Assembly (NCBI GenBank): GCA_038327195.1
Contig: JBBQKU010000018.1
Coordinates: forward strand, 1 to 64,000
Length of the DNA stretch: 64,000 bases
Reading direction: 5' to 3'
Source of the DNA: UBA4416 sp038327195
Lineage (GTDB): Bacteria > Bacteroidota > Bacteroidia > B-17B0 > Aurantibacillaceae
A program made the translations under genes and the position numbers. Positions 43,059 to 50,679 of the stretch are shown here, piece by piece. The notes under the pieces are model-generated. The model had not been told where the DNA came from. It did no database searches and worked only from the letters and a program-made list of their open reading frames with translations. The number at the start of each line of letters is the position of its first letter. Within the stretch, counting starts at the first letter, position 1.

Positions 43059-43080
43059 TTTAGCCGACATTTAGCCGACA
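43059..43080 (+). repeat. Paired 11-bp arm-type repeats, right end
   Basis: Two tandem copies of TTTAGCCGACA lie just upstream of the integrase start and overlap its probable promoter. They match the left-end pair (36544-36565) in sequence and orientation. Confidence 0.75.
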
Positions 43081-43219
43081 TTTTCTTTACATTATCGAAT
43101 ATACTTGAATATGCTTGTACAATATAAATCTTTATAAAAGCTTGTTATTTGTACAAATATCGTATATTTATTCGAAATTAATAGGCTTTATTAAATATTT
43201 GTGTTTTATCATTTTTTGT

Positions 43220-43233
43220 CCTAGTCAGACAAC
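43220..43233. repeat. attR, 14-bp direct repeat
   Basis: CCTAGTCAGACAAC is identical to the copy at the tRNA-Gln 3' end (36475-36488). It marks the right boundary; chromosomal sequence resumes with a terminator and gatB. Confidence 0.92.
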
Positions 43234-43235
43234 AG

Positions 43236-43261
43236 AAGCCCCTATTTTAGGGGCTTTTTTT
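43236..43261 (+). terminator. Original tRNA-Gln terminator, displaced by the element
   Basis: AAGCCCCTA (43236-43244) pairs with TAGGGGCTT (43248-43256), followed by T. It starts 2 bp after the right att copy, so before integration it would have followed tRNA-Gln directly. Confidence 0.88.
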
Positions 43262-43334
43262 ATTAAATGACTAGATAAGATTTTAAATAAATTTTTTTAT
43301 CTAAATTAGACCTCTAGTTTACAATCAAAATAAA

Positions 43335-44786
43335 ATGAGCATTTACGATAAATATAAAGCTGTCATTGGTTTAGAATGCCACATTCAGTTATCTACAAAA
43401 ACAAAAATGTATAGCAATGATATTGCTGAATATGGCGCTTTGCCTAATTCAAACATCAGTGTAATTACTTTAGGCCACCCAGGCACTTTGCCAAAAGTGA
43501 ATAAAAAAGCGATAGAATATGCCGTAAAATTAGGATTAGCAATGAATTGTGAGATTCGTGAAGAGAACCAGTTTGCACGAAAAAATTATTTTTATGCAGA
43601 TTTACCTAAAGGTTATCAAATAACACAAGATAAAACACCTATTTGTAATGGAGGTTGGGTTGATATTAAATTAAAAGATGGAAGTATAAAGAGGATAAAT
43701 TTAACCCGTATTCACATGGAAGAAGATGCTGGTAAAAGTTTACATGATGTTGATCCTTTTGAAACGCTAATAGATTTAAACAGAGCTGGCACACCTTTAT
43801 TAGAAATTGTTACAGAACCTGATTTTACTGGCGGTGACGATGCTTATATTTATTTGAATGAGGTTCGTAAATTAGTTCGCTACTTAGATATTTGTGATGG
43901 AAATATGGAAGAAGGTTCTTTGCGTTGTGATGCAAATATTTCGGTAATGCTTTTAGATGCTAAAGAATACGGAAAAAAAGTTGAGGTTAAAAACATGAAT
44001 TCGTTCAGAAATGTACAACGAGCAATTGATTTTGAAATTAAACGCCAAATTGATTTATTAGAAGCTGGGGGTGAAATTGCTGGCGAAACCCGTAGTTTTG
44101 AAGCAACTAATGGTTCCACATTTTCATTAAGAAGTAAAGAAAATGCAAATGATTACCGATATTTTCCTGAACCTGATTTACAACCTGTTATTGTAAAACA
44201 AGATTATATTGACAGTATAAAAGCGTTGATGCCCGAATTACCAAGTGATTTATTACATAGATATACAAAGGAGTTTGGCTTATCAGAATATGATGCTAAT
44301 AATTTAATTGATATTAAAGCAATAGCATTTTATTTTAATGAATTAGTTTCTTTTACTAAGAATCATAAAGCTGCGGCTAATTGGATGATGGGAAGTGTAA
44401 AATCTTATTTAAATGAAAATGCAATTACAATTGATAAATTTAAAATCTTACCAAAATCAATTGCAGAAATTATTTCTTTAATTGATGAAGGAAAAATTAG
44501 TAATGCTGTTGCTACTCAAAAATTATTTCCTGAATTAATTTTAAATCCAACTGAGTCGCCATTAAGTATTGCTCAACGTTTAGATATTATACAAAGTAAT
44601 GATACTGGAGCTTTACAAGAATTGGTTAATCAAGCATTAGCAAAGTACCCTGAAAAAATTATTGAATACAAATCTGGAAAAGTGAATTTATTAGGATTGT
44701 TTGTTGGTGAAGTTATGAAATTAGGAAAAGGAAAAGCTGATCCTAAAATGGCTAACCAATTAGTAAAAGAAGCTTTAGAAAAATAA
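43335..44786 (+). CDS. gatB: Asp/Glu-tRNA amidotransferase subunit B
   Basis: GatB is the kinase/transamidation subunit that converts Glu-tRNA(Gln) to Gln-tRNA(Gln), and also acts on Asp-tRNA(Asn). The 483-residue protein shows the family start YKAVIGLECHIQL, then the YFYADLPKGYQITQ block and MEEGSLRCDANISV. The C-terminal YqeY-like domain ends LGLFVGEVMKLGKGKADPKM. Length is standard. gatA and gatC are not in the window. Removing the mobile element brings gatB to about 100 bp from tRNA-Gln(UUG). A small YjbR gene follows after 8 bp. Confidence 0.97.
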   Translation: MSIYDKYKAVIGLECHIQLSTKTKMYSNDIAEYGALPNSNISVITLGHPGTLPKVNKKAIEYAVKLGLAMNCEIREENQFARKNYFYADLPKGYQITQDKTPICNGGWVDIKLKDGSIKRINLTRIHMEEDAGKSLHDVDPFETLIDLNRAGTPLLEIVTEPDFTGGDDAYIYLNEVRKLVRYLDICDGNMEEGSLRCDANISVMLLDAKEYGKKVEVKNMNSFRNVQRAIDFEIKRQIDLLEAGGEIAGETRSFEATNGSTFSLRSKENANDYRYFPEPDLQPVIVKQDYIDSIKALMPELPSDLLHRYTKEFGLSEYDANNLIDIKAIAFYFNELVSFTKNHKAAANWMMGSVKSYLNENAITIDKFKILPKSIAEIISLIDEGKISNAVATQKLFPELILNPTESPLSIAQRLDIIQSNDTGALQELVNQALAKYPEKIIEYKSGKVNLLGLFVGEVMKLGKGKADPKMANQLVKEALEK

Positions 44787-44794
44787 ATTCTAAA

Positions 44795-45151
44795 ATGCAC
44801 TTAGAAGAATTACGTGATTATTGTTTAAGCAAAAAGGGAGTAGAGGAGGCTTTACCATTTGGGCCTGAAACATTAGTGTTTAAAGTAATGGGAAAATTAT
44901 TTTTACTAACTGGTATCGAAAACAATCCAATCCAATTTAATGTAAAATGTTTGCCTGAAAAAGCAATTGAATTACGAGAAACCTTTTCTTGTGTGATTCC
45001 AGGTTATCATATGAATAAACAACATTGGAATACTATTATTTGTGATGGTTCGGTTAATAAGAAAATAATTTTCAGTTGGATTGATGATAGCTACACTTTA
45101 GTAGTAAATAGTTTGACTAAAAAATTAAAAGAAGAACTAGAAAGTTTATAG
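44795..45151 (+). CDS. MmcQ/YjbR family protein
   Basis: A 118-residue protein with the YjbR/CyaY-like fold. Conserved points are LSKKGVEEALPFGPETLVFKV near the N terminus, the mid segment PIQFNVKCLPEKAIELRE, and PGYHMNKQHWNTII. The family is described as DNA-binding-like but its role is not established. It follows gatB by 8 bp and is probably co-transcribed. Its last 6 bp overlap the end of the convergent CoA-transferase gene. Confidence 0.85.
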   Translation: MHLEELRDYCLSKKGVEEALPFGPETLVFKVMGKLFLLTGIENNPIQFNVKCLPEKAIELRETFSCVIPGYHMNKQHWNTIICDGSVNKKIIFSWIDDSYTLVVNSLTKKLKEELESL

Positions 45152-46225
45152 TATATCGAATGCAATTGAATTTACTGTATGTAAAATCTGATTTTTATAA
45201 ATGGTTTTTTTAATCATTTTTTTTGCCATTGGTAATTCAAAAACTTCTTTTAAATTTCTTATTTTTCCTATTGGAATATCATTTTCAATACAATGATTGT
45301 AAATACTTTTAAAAGTCAACGTTTTAATTTTAGTATTTAAAACTTCAAATAATAATTCTCTATTTTTTACACGGAGTTGATTTGTTGAAAATTTTGTATT
45401 CGATTTTATTTCCGAAAGTTTCAAAATATCTAGCAATTCTATAAACTGATGGTTTGATCCTATTGCAAAGGTAATTTGATGTTTGTCTTTAGTTGTAAAA
45501 ATTTCACCATAAGGTGCAATATTAGGGTGAAGTGAGCCATTAGCTATGGGTAAATCATTTGCAATTAACCAGTTTGTTGCTTGGTTTGCTAATGATGCAA
45601 TAGCAGTATCAAATAACGAAACAGAGACATGACATCCTGAGTTTGTTTTAGTTTTATTAAGTAAGGCAATTAAAATAGCTTCTTTTAATTGATGTGATGC
45701 TAAAACATCAATAAGTGCAACTGGCATTTTTAAAGGTTGAGATTTTTTTTCACCATTCATAAACATAAAACCACTTTCTGCTTGTAAAATCAAATCATAA
45801 GCTGTTCTATAAATGTTAGTTCCAAATCCTGTTATTGATGCATAAATTAATTTTGAATTTATTTTTTTGACAGTTTTGTAATCTAATTTTAATTTAATGT
45901 CGTCGCCTTGTTTAAAATTTGTAATTAAAACATCAGCTGTTTGGATGAATTCATATACTTTTTTTAAATCATTTGGATTTTTAATATCTAACAGAATACT
46001 TTTTTTACCAGTATTGATACTCCAATAATAGGCACTTGTTGACTCTTTTTCGTTTTCAGATTTTAATTTCCAAGAGCGAGTTACATCACCTTTAGTGGTT
46101 TTGTTTTCAATTTTAATTACTTCTGCACCTAATTCTGAAAAAAATAAACCAACCGAAGGGCCAGCTAAAACACTTGATAATTCAACGATTTTTAAGTTTG
46201 AAAAAATAGAACTTATTTTTTTCAC
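45146..46225 (-). CDS. Class III CoA transferase (CaiB/BaiF family)
   Basis: A 359-residue class III CoA transferase. Visible blocks are the N-terminal LKIVELSSVLAGPSVGLFFSELGAEVIKIE (given here by its ends LKIVELSSVLAGP and ELGAEVIKIE), YYWSINTGKKSILLDIKN, and the segment KMPVALIDVLASHQL that holds the catalytic Asp. Such enzymes move CoA between carboxylic acids; the acid is unknown. The start is a GTG, with no better ATG. It is somewhat shorter than the usual 390-400 residues, the reduction being near the C terminus. The 3' end overlaps the convergent YjbR gene by 6 bp, and the T9SS gene upstream on the same strand is 9 bp away. Confidence 0.83.
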   Translation of the reverse strand: MKKISSIFSNLKIVELSSVLAGPSVGLFFSELGAEVIKIENKTTKGDVTRSWKLKSENEKESTSAYYWSINTGKKSILLDIKNPNDLKKVYEFIQTADVLITNFKQGDDIKLKLDYKTVKKINSKLIYASITGFGTNIYRTAYDLILQAESGFMFMNGEKKSQPLKMPVALIDVLASHQLKEAILIALLNKTKTNSGCHVSVSLFDTAIASLANQATNWLIANDLPIANGSLHPNIAPYGEIFTTKDKHQITFAIGSNHQFIELLDILKLSEIKSNTKFSTNQLRVKNRELLFEVLNTKIKTLTFKSIYNHCIENDIPIGKIRNLKEVFELPMAKKMIKKTIYKNQILHTVNSIAFDIL

Positions 46226-46234
46226 ATTAGTATT

Positions 46235-47407
46235 TTAATGTTGAATAATAATTTTCTCTGTTACGGAATTACCATTTTGTTTTACTGTTACAAAATATAA
46301 ACCATTTTTTAAATCACTAAGATTGATTTGACTTTTTTCGTTTTGAGAATTAAGCTTGCTTAAAATCAATTCCCCTAATATATTCGTTAAATGAATTTCT
46401 ATAACTTCTGATGATTGAGAATTTACTTCAATATTTAATTTATCATTTGCAGGATTAGGATAGAATAACGTATTTAAATTATTTTTTATTTCTTCAGTGC
46501 CAACAATTGCAAGACACGTATTCATACAAGTACAATATGTAGTAGTACTAGCAATTGTTCCACCAGGCCCATCTAGCCCAAGTGTTGGATGTCCAACATC
46601 ACAAATATCAACATGGCTAATTGCAGAACCTATTGTTCCTGTGCTTCCTGATAATCCAGTTATAGAAAAACCTCCACAACTCGATAACGGTGCGCCAGTT
46701 ATAGTAGCATCATTGTACCAGTTTCTTCCAACATTAACCATACAATTAGTTATAAAATTAGCACTTGAGCCATTTAAAAAATCTCTTTGAATGGTAACAA
46801 ATTTATTATTTGTGAAAATACTGTTATGTGCATTTCCAAAATCTAAGGCTACATTAACATTTCCATTATTTGTAAAATTGCTATTATAATCATTGCCTAA
46901 ACTTCCTGAAAGATTAATCGTTCCATTGTTTACATAAACCCCAATTGAATCATACATTAAAACAGAATTGACATTACCATTATTTGTAGCACTCGCATTA
47001 ATTGCTACTGCAAATGCTTTATTTATTTGTGTTCCATTATTTACGAAGTTTGATGCAGCATCTGTAATAAGAAGGCTATCAGCATCTGTAACTGAATAAT
47101 TTGTAAAAGTTCCAGCTGATGAAACCAATAAATTTCCAACAGTAATATTTCCATAATTTCTTAACGTACCGCCAGCTACCCAAAAATTGGATGAATTTAT
47201 TTTTCCTTCATTACAAACTGAACCACCTGCTGTTACGGTTATAAGTCCCGTTACAGTTCCTGTAGACGAAATACATAGTGTTTGTCCGGCACTAATAATT
47301 TGATTTAAAGTATTTAATCCTGATATAGTTGTTGTACAACCTGTGCATTGAGCAGATGAAAATTTCGTGAAACTAATTAAGCTTAAAATGAGTATGAGTT
47401 TTTTCAT
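46235..47407 (-). CDS. T9SS type A secreted repeat protein
   Basis: A 390-residue secreted protein, Asn/Thr/Gly-rich. The signal peptide is MKKLILILSLISFTKFSSAQ. A region with repeated short units (INLSGSLGNDYNSNFTNNG, NNGNVNVALDFGN, NNKFVTIQRDFLNG) follows and resembles a right-handed beta-helix. A complete T9SS type A domain (about 315-390) ends it: LFYPNPANDKLNIEV, NILGELILSKL, LKNGLYFVTVK, TEKIIIQH. The longer frame starting at 47434 would overlap trpS, and the ATG at 47407 gives a clean signal peptide, so I use that. Likely an adhesin or surface structural protein. Confidence 0.8.
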   Translation of the reverse strand: MKKLILILSLISFTKFSSAQCTGCTTTISGLNTLNQIISAGQTLCISSTGTVTGLITVTAGGSVCNEGKINSSNFWVAGGTLRNYGNITVGNLLVSSAGTFTNYSVTDADSLLITDAASNFVNNGTQINKAFAVAINASATNNGNVNSVLMYDSIGVYVNNGTINLSGSLGNDYNSNFTNNGNVNVALDFGNAHNSIFTNNKFVTIQRDFLNGSSANFITNCMVNVGRNWYNDATITGAPLSSCGGFSITGLSGSTGTIGSAISHVDICDVGHPTLGLDGPGGTIASTTTYCTCMNTCLAIVGTEEIKNNLNTLFYPNPANDKLNIEVNSQSSEVIEIHLTNILGELILSKLNSQNEKSQINLSDLKNGLYFVTVKQNGNSVTEKIIIQH

Positions 47408-47423
47408 GATATATTTTTTTAGG

Positions 47424-48395
47424 TTAAAATCCAAGAACAGTTCTTAATTGTAATATTTTTTGTTGTGCAATTTTTCTAGCTTTTGCTTCTCCAATTATTA
47501 ATTGTTTTTCAATTAATTCGGGATTAGCCATTAATTCATTATATATTTTGCGAGGATTTTCAAACTTAACTAAAAGTAATTCGTATAATGCTACTTTTGC
47601 ATGCCCATATCCATAACCACCTTTAGTATAATTGGTTTTCATTTCCTCTATTTGAGATTCACTTGCTATTAATTTATAAAGATTAAATACATTACATGTT
47701 TCATAATCTTTTGGATCTTCTAAAGGAGTGCTGTCGGTTTCAATTGTTTTAACAACTTTAAGTAATTCCTTTTCTGGCAAAAATATATTTATAAAATTAT
47801 TGTAAGATTTACTCATTTTTTGTCCATCAATTCCTGGAACAATCATTACGTTTGAATCTATCTTTCCTTCAGGTAAAACAAAAACATCTTGCTGGTATTC
47901 ATGATTTATTTTTGCTGCAATATCTCTAGCCATTTCAATATGCTGAATCTGATCTTTTCCCACAGGAATAAATTCGGCATCATACAAAATAATATCAGCT
48001 GCCATTAAAACTGGATAGGTGAATAGCCCCGAATTCACTTCTTTTAACCTATCTGCTTTATCTTTAAACGAGTGTGCGTTTGCAAGCATTGGATAGGGAG
48101 TAAAACAATTTAAATACCAAGTTAATTCACATACTTCAGGAATACGACTTTGACGATATAACATGTTTTTTTGAGTGTCAAAACCAAAGGCTAACCATGT
48201 TGCGGCTACAGAGTTTACACTTTCAACTCTTGCAGGAGCAGTTTTTTGAGATATAAGCGAATGCAAGTCAGCAATAAAAAAAAGAGATTCATTATCCGAT
48301 TGTTTACTAAGTTCAATTGCTGGTATTACTGCGCCTAATATATTTCCTAAATGAGGTATGTTATTACTTGTTATTCCAGTTAGTATTCGAGCCAT
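47424..48395 (-). CDS. trpS: Tryptophanyl-tRNA synthetase
   Basis: A 323-residue class I synthetase that charges tRNA-Trp. It shows the HIGH-equivalent NIPHLGNILGAV (residues about 12-23), the Trp/ATP-binding block YPVLMAADIILYDAEFIPVGKDQ (shown here as its start YPVLMAADIILYDAEF), and the KMSKS motif in DGQKMSKSYNN. Length is standard. It follows lpxA by 18 bp on the same strand, so it may be transcribed with the lipid A genes; this neighbour is unusual, as translation genes elsewhere seldom share this unit. The next gene begins 16 bp after the trpS stop. Confidence 0.96.
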   Translation of the reverse strand: MARILTGITSNNIPHLGNILGAVIPAIELSKQSDNESLFFIADLHSLISQKTAPARVESVNSVAATWLAFGFDTQKNMLYRQSRIPEVCELTWYLNCFTPYPMLANAHSFKDKADRLKEVNSGLFTYPVLMAADIILYDAEFIPVGKDQIQHIEMARDIAAKINHEYQQDVFVLPEGKIDSNVMIVPGIDGQKMSKSYNNFINIFLPEKELLKVVKTIETDSTPLEDPKDYETCNVFNLYKLIASESQIEEMKTNYTKGGYGYGHAKVALYELLLVKFENPRKIYNELMANPELIEKQLIIGEAKARKIAQQKILQLRTVLGF

Positions 48396-48413
48396 GTTTT
48401 TTTGTTAAAGAAT

Positions 48414-49187
48414 TTAAATTCCTTTTATTATTCCATCGGTTGATTTTTTAATAAACTCAACAATTTGGTTTCTTATTTCAGTATCATTTATTTCTTGAAT
48501 AACCAAATCTAAAGCATTTGAAATACTATGACCTCTTACAAATATTAAGCGATAAATATCTTCAATATGATTAATTACTTCTTTTTCAAATCCACGTCGT
48601 GCAAGGCCAACCGTATTTACACCGATGTATTGTAATGGTTCACGTGCTACACGAATATATGGTGGAACATTTTTTCTAACTTTTGAACCACCAGCTAAAA
48701 AACTATGTGCTCCAATTGTTACAAATTGTTGAATTGCTCCCATGCCTTCAACTATTACAAAATCTTCAATGGTAACATGACCAGCTAATCCGGTATAATT
48801 TGCAATTATAACATTGTTTCCAATAATACAATCATGAGCGATATGAACATATGCCATTAACATACAATTATCTCCGATTTTTGTAGTCATTCTATCTGCA
48901 GTACCTTTATGAACTGTAACATACTCTCGTATAATTGTATTATTACCAATGACAGTATTTGATTTTTCGCCTTTGTATTTTAAATCTTGGGAAACAATTC
49001 CAATCACTGCTCCTGGAAAAATTTGGCAATTACTTCCAATAATTGTATCAGGATAAATAAGTGCATTTGGATGAATGTGAGTGTTGTCGCCTATTTCAAC
49101 ATCTTCATATATTGTGACAAATGCTTCAATAGTTACGTTACTTCCAATTTTTGCTTTTGGGCTAATGTTTGCAAGTGGAGAAATCAT
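48414..49187 (-). CDS. lpxA: UDP-N-acetylglucosamine acyltransferase
   Basis: LpxA transfers a 3-hydroxyacyl chain from ACP to UDP-GlcNAc, the first step of lipid A synthesis. The 257-residue protein is a left-handed beta-helix of hexapeptide repeats (residues 1-180: PLANISPKAKIGSNVTIEAF, IHPNALIYPDTIIGSNC). The catalytic His lies in AYVHIAHDCIIG (about residue 123), followed by the C-terminal helical domain. Length is normal. It is the third gene of the lpxD, lpxC-fabZ, lpxA run, 16 bp downstream of lpxC-fabZ, and is followed by trpS after 18 bp. Confidence 0.96.
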   Translation of the reverse strand: MISPLANISPKAKIGSNVTIEAFVTIYEDVEIGDNTHIHPNALIYPDTIIGSNCQIFPGAVIGIVSQDLKYKGEKSNTVIGNNTIIREYVTVHKGTADRMTTKIGDNCMLMAYVHIAHDCIIGNNVIIANYTGLAGHVTIEDFVIVEGMGAIQQFVTIGAHSFLAGGSKVRKNVPPYIRVAREPLQYIGVNTVGLARRGFEKEVINHIEDIYRLIFVRGHSISNALDLVIQEINDTEIRNQIVEFIKKSTDGIIKGI

Positions 49188-49203
49188 AATTTTTATATTT
49201 GAA

Positions 49204-50637
49204 TTATTGAGCTAAAACAACGTTTGGTGTTTTTAAATCTTCTTCTTTCATTCTTACTATTTGAGCCATCATTTCAGCTTCCATAACTGGTTTGTTATTA
49301 ACATAAGCTGTTCCTCTCATATGGCAAATGCCTCGGCGAATTGGTGTTAGTAAATTTAAGCTAAACACAACAGTATCTCCGGGTACCACTTTTTGTTTAA
49401 ACTTCACACTATCAATTTTCATGAAGTATGTTAAATAATTTTCCGGATCAGGAACAGTTTTTAAAACTAGTACACCACCGCATTGAGCCATTGCTTCAAT
49501 TAACAAAACGCCTGGCATTACTGGATTTCCTGGAAAATGCCCATTAAAGAATTCTTCATTTAAAGTGACATTTTTTACTCCAATGACATGAGTTAATGAA
49601 ATTTCCATTATTTTATCAATTAATAAAAATGGTTGCCTGTGAGGAAGCAACTTCATAATATCAGTAATATTTAAAACTGGAGGAAGTGTTAAATCTATTT
49701 TTAAGAAATCTTTTTCTGACTTTTTCTTTTTAACTAATTCTTTAAGCTTTTTTGCAAAAGCAACGTTTCCAGCATGTCCTGGTCGACCTGCTAAAACATG
49801 TAATTTTAAAGGTTTTCCAACTAGCGCCAAATCACCAACAATGTCAAGTAATTTATGACGAGCTGGCTCATTAAAGAATCTAAGTTTTGTGTTATTTAAA
49901 ACGCCACGGCCTTTAACTTCTACATCAGGCTTATTAAATACTTTACGTAAATAATCTAATTTTTCTTTTGGCAATTCGCTGTCAACAAGCACAATTGCAT
50001 TATCCATGTCACCGCCTTTAATTAAGTCGTGTTGAATTAAGGCTTCCAATTCGCGTAAAAATACAAATGTTCTACAGGGCGCAATTTCCTCTTTAAATTC
50101 ACCTACATGGTACATTGATGCGTGTTGAGTTCCTAATACTTCACTTCCGTAATCCACCATTACAGTAACTCTAAATGCATCTTGAGGAACAGCTAACATT
50201 TCTACTTTTTTAATAGGATCTTCAAATGTTAAACTTTCGTCTAATACAAAATAATCTCTAAATGCTTCTTGCTCAACAATTCCTGCTTCTTCTAATATTT
50301 CAATAAAATTAATTGAACTACCATCCATAATTGGCATTTCTGGACCTGTAACTTGTATTAAACAGTTATCAATTCCAAGACCTACTAATGCTGCCAGTAC
50401 GTGCTCAGTCGTATGAACACGTGCCCCATTTTTTTCTAAAGTAGTTCCTCTTGAAGTATCAACAACTAAATCGCAATCAGCGTCTATAATAGGTTGACCT
50501 TCTAAATCTGTTCTTTGAAATTTATACCAATGTCCAATTTCTGCTGGATTAAAAGTTAATGTAACTGGTTTTCCTGTGTGTAAGCCTTTTCCTGTAATAG
50601 AAACTGCTTTTTTTATGGTTCTTTGTTTATCGCTCAT
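49204..50637 (-). CDS. lpxC: LpxC-FabZ fusion (deacetylase and hydroxyacyl-ACP dehydratase)
   Basis: A 477-residue fusion of two lipid enzymes, as known from Bacteroidota. The N-terminal LpxC domain (about 1-310) is the zinc deacetylase that commits to lipid A; motifs are TTEHVLAALVGLGIDNC, MPIMDGSS, and RHKLLDIVGDLALVGKPL with zinc ligands, plus GRPGHAGN. The C-terminal FabZ domain (about 325-477) dehydrates 3-hydroxyacyl-ACP: LLPHRQPFLLIDKI, GHFPGNPVMPGVLLIEAMAQ and its active-site His and Glu. The fusion links control of lipid A and fatty acid flux. It lies 42 bp downstream of lpxD and 16 bp upstream of lpxA. Confidence 0.97.
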   Translation of the reverse strand: MSDKQRTIKKAVSITGKGLHTGKPVTLTFNPAEIGHWYKFQRTDLEGQPIIDADCDLVVDTSRGTTLEKNGARVHTTEHVLAALVGLGIDNCLIQVTGPEMPIMDGSSINFIEILEEAGIVEQEAFRDYFVLDESLTFEDPIKKVEMLAVPQDAFRVTVMVDYGSEVLGTQHASMYHVGEFKEEIAPCRTFVFLRELEALIQHDLIKGGDMDNAIVLVDSELPKEKLDYLRKVFNKPDVEVKGRGVLNNTKLRFFNEPARHKLLDIVGDLALVGKPLKLHVLAGRPGHAGNVAFAKKLKELVKKKKSEKDFLKIDLTLPPVLNITDIMKLLPHRQPFLLIDKIMEISLTHVIGVKNVTLNEEFFNGHFPGNPVMPGVLLIEAMAQCGGVLVLKTVPDPENYLTYFMKIDSVKFKQKVVPGDTVVFSLNLLTPIRRGICHMRGTAYVNNKPVMEAEMMAQIVRMKEEDLKTPNVVLAQ

Positions 50638-50679
50638 ATTTTGCTTTTAGACAATGTGTCAATTCGTAAGTGTATTATT

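Larger units (their letters stand above)
36475..43233. mobile_element. Integrative element in tRNA-Gln (about 6.7 kb)
   Basis: The element is bounded by CCTAGTCAGACAAC in the tRNA 3' end (36475-36488) and again at 43220-43233; the repeat-to-repeat length is 6745 bp. It encodes a tyrosine recombinase at its right end, an excisionase-like HTH, a winged-helix protein, a RecA-fold ATPase and a VirE_N/PrimPol-like protein. A 207-aa mobile-element protein, two small rightward genes and an unknown 244-aa protein complete it. Pairs of 11-bp repeats sit 55 bp inside the left end and 139 bp inside the right end. No relaxase, coupling protein, terminase or capsid gene is visible. This fits a self-excising, replication-capable island that is moved by a helper element or phage. 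Confidence 0.92.

Noticed and set aside
43042..43081. Integrase start at the upstream ATG (43081)
   Set aside because: The extra 13 residues are read out of the 11-bp arm repeats; homologues start at MATIKF, so the ATG at 43042 is used.
47408..47434. Longer start for the T9SS gene overlapping trpS
   Set aside because: The ATG at 47407 gives a clean signal peptide and no overlap with trpS.
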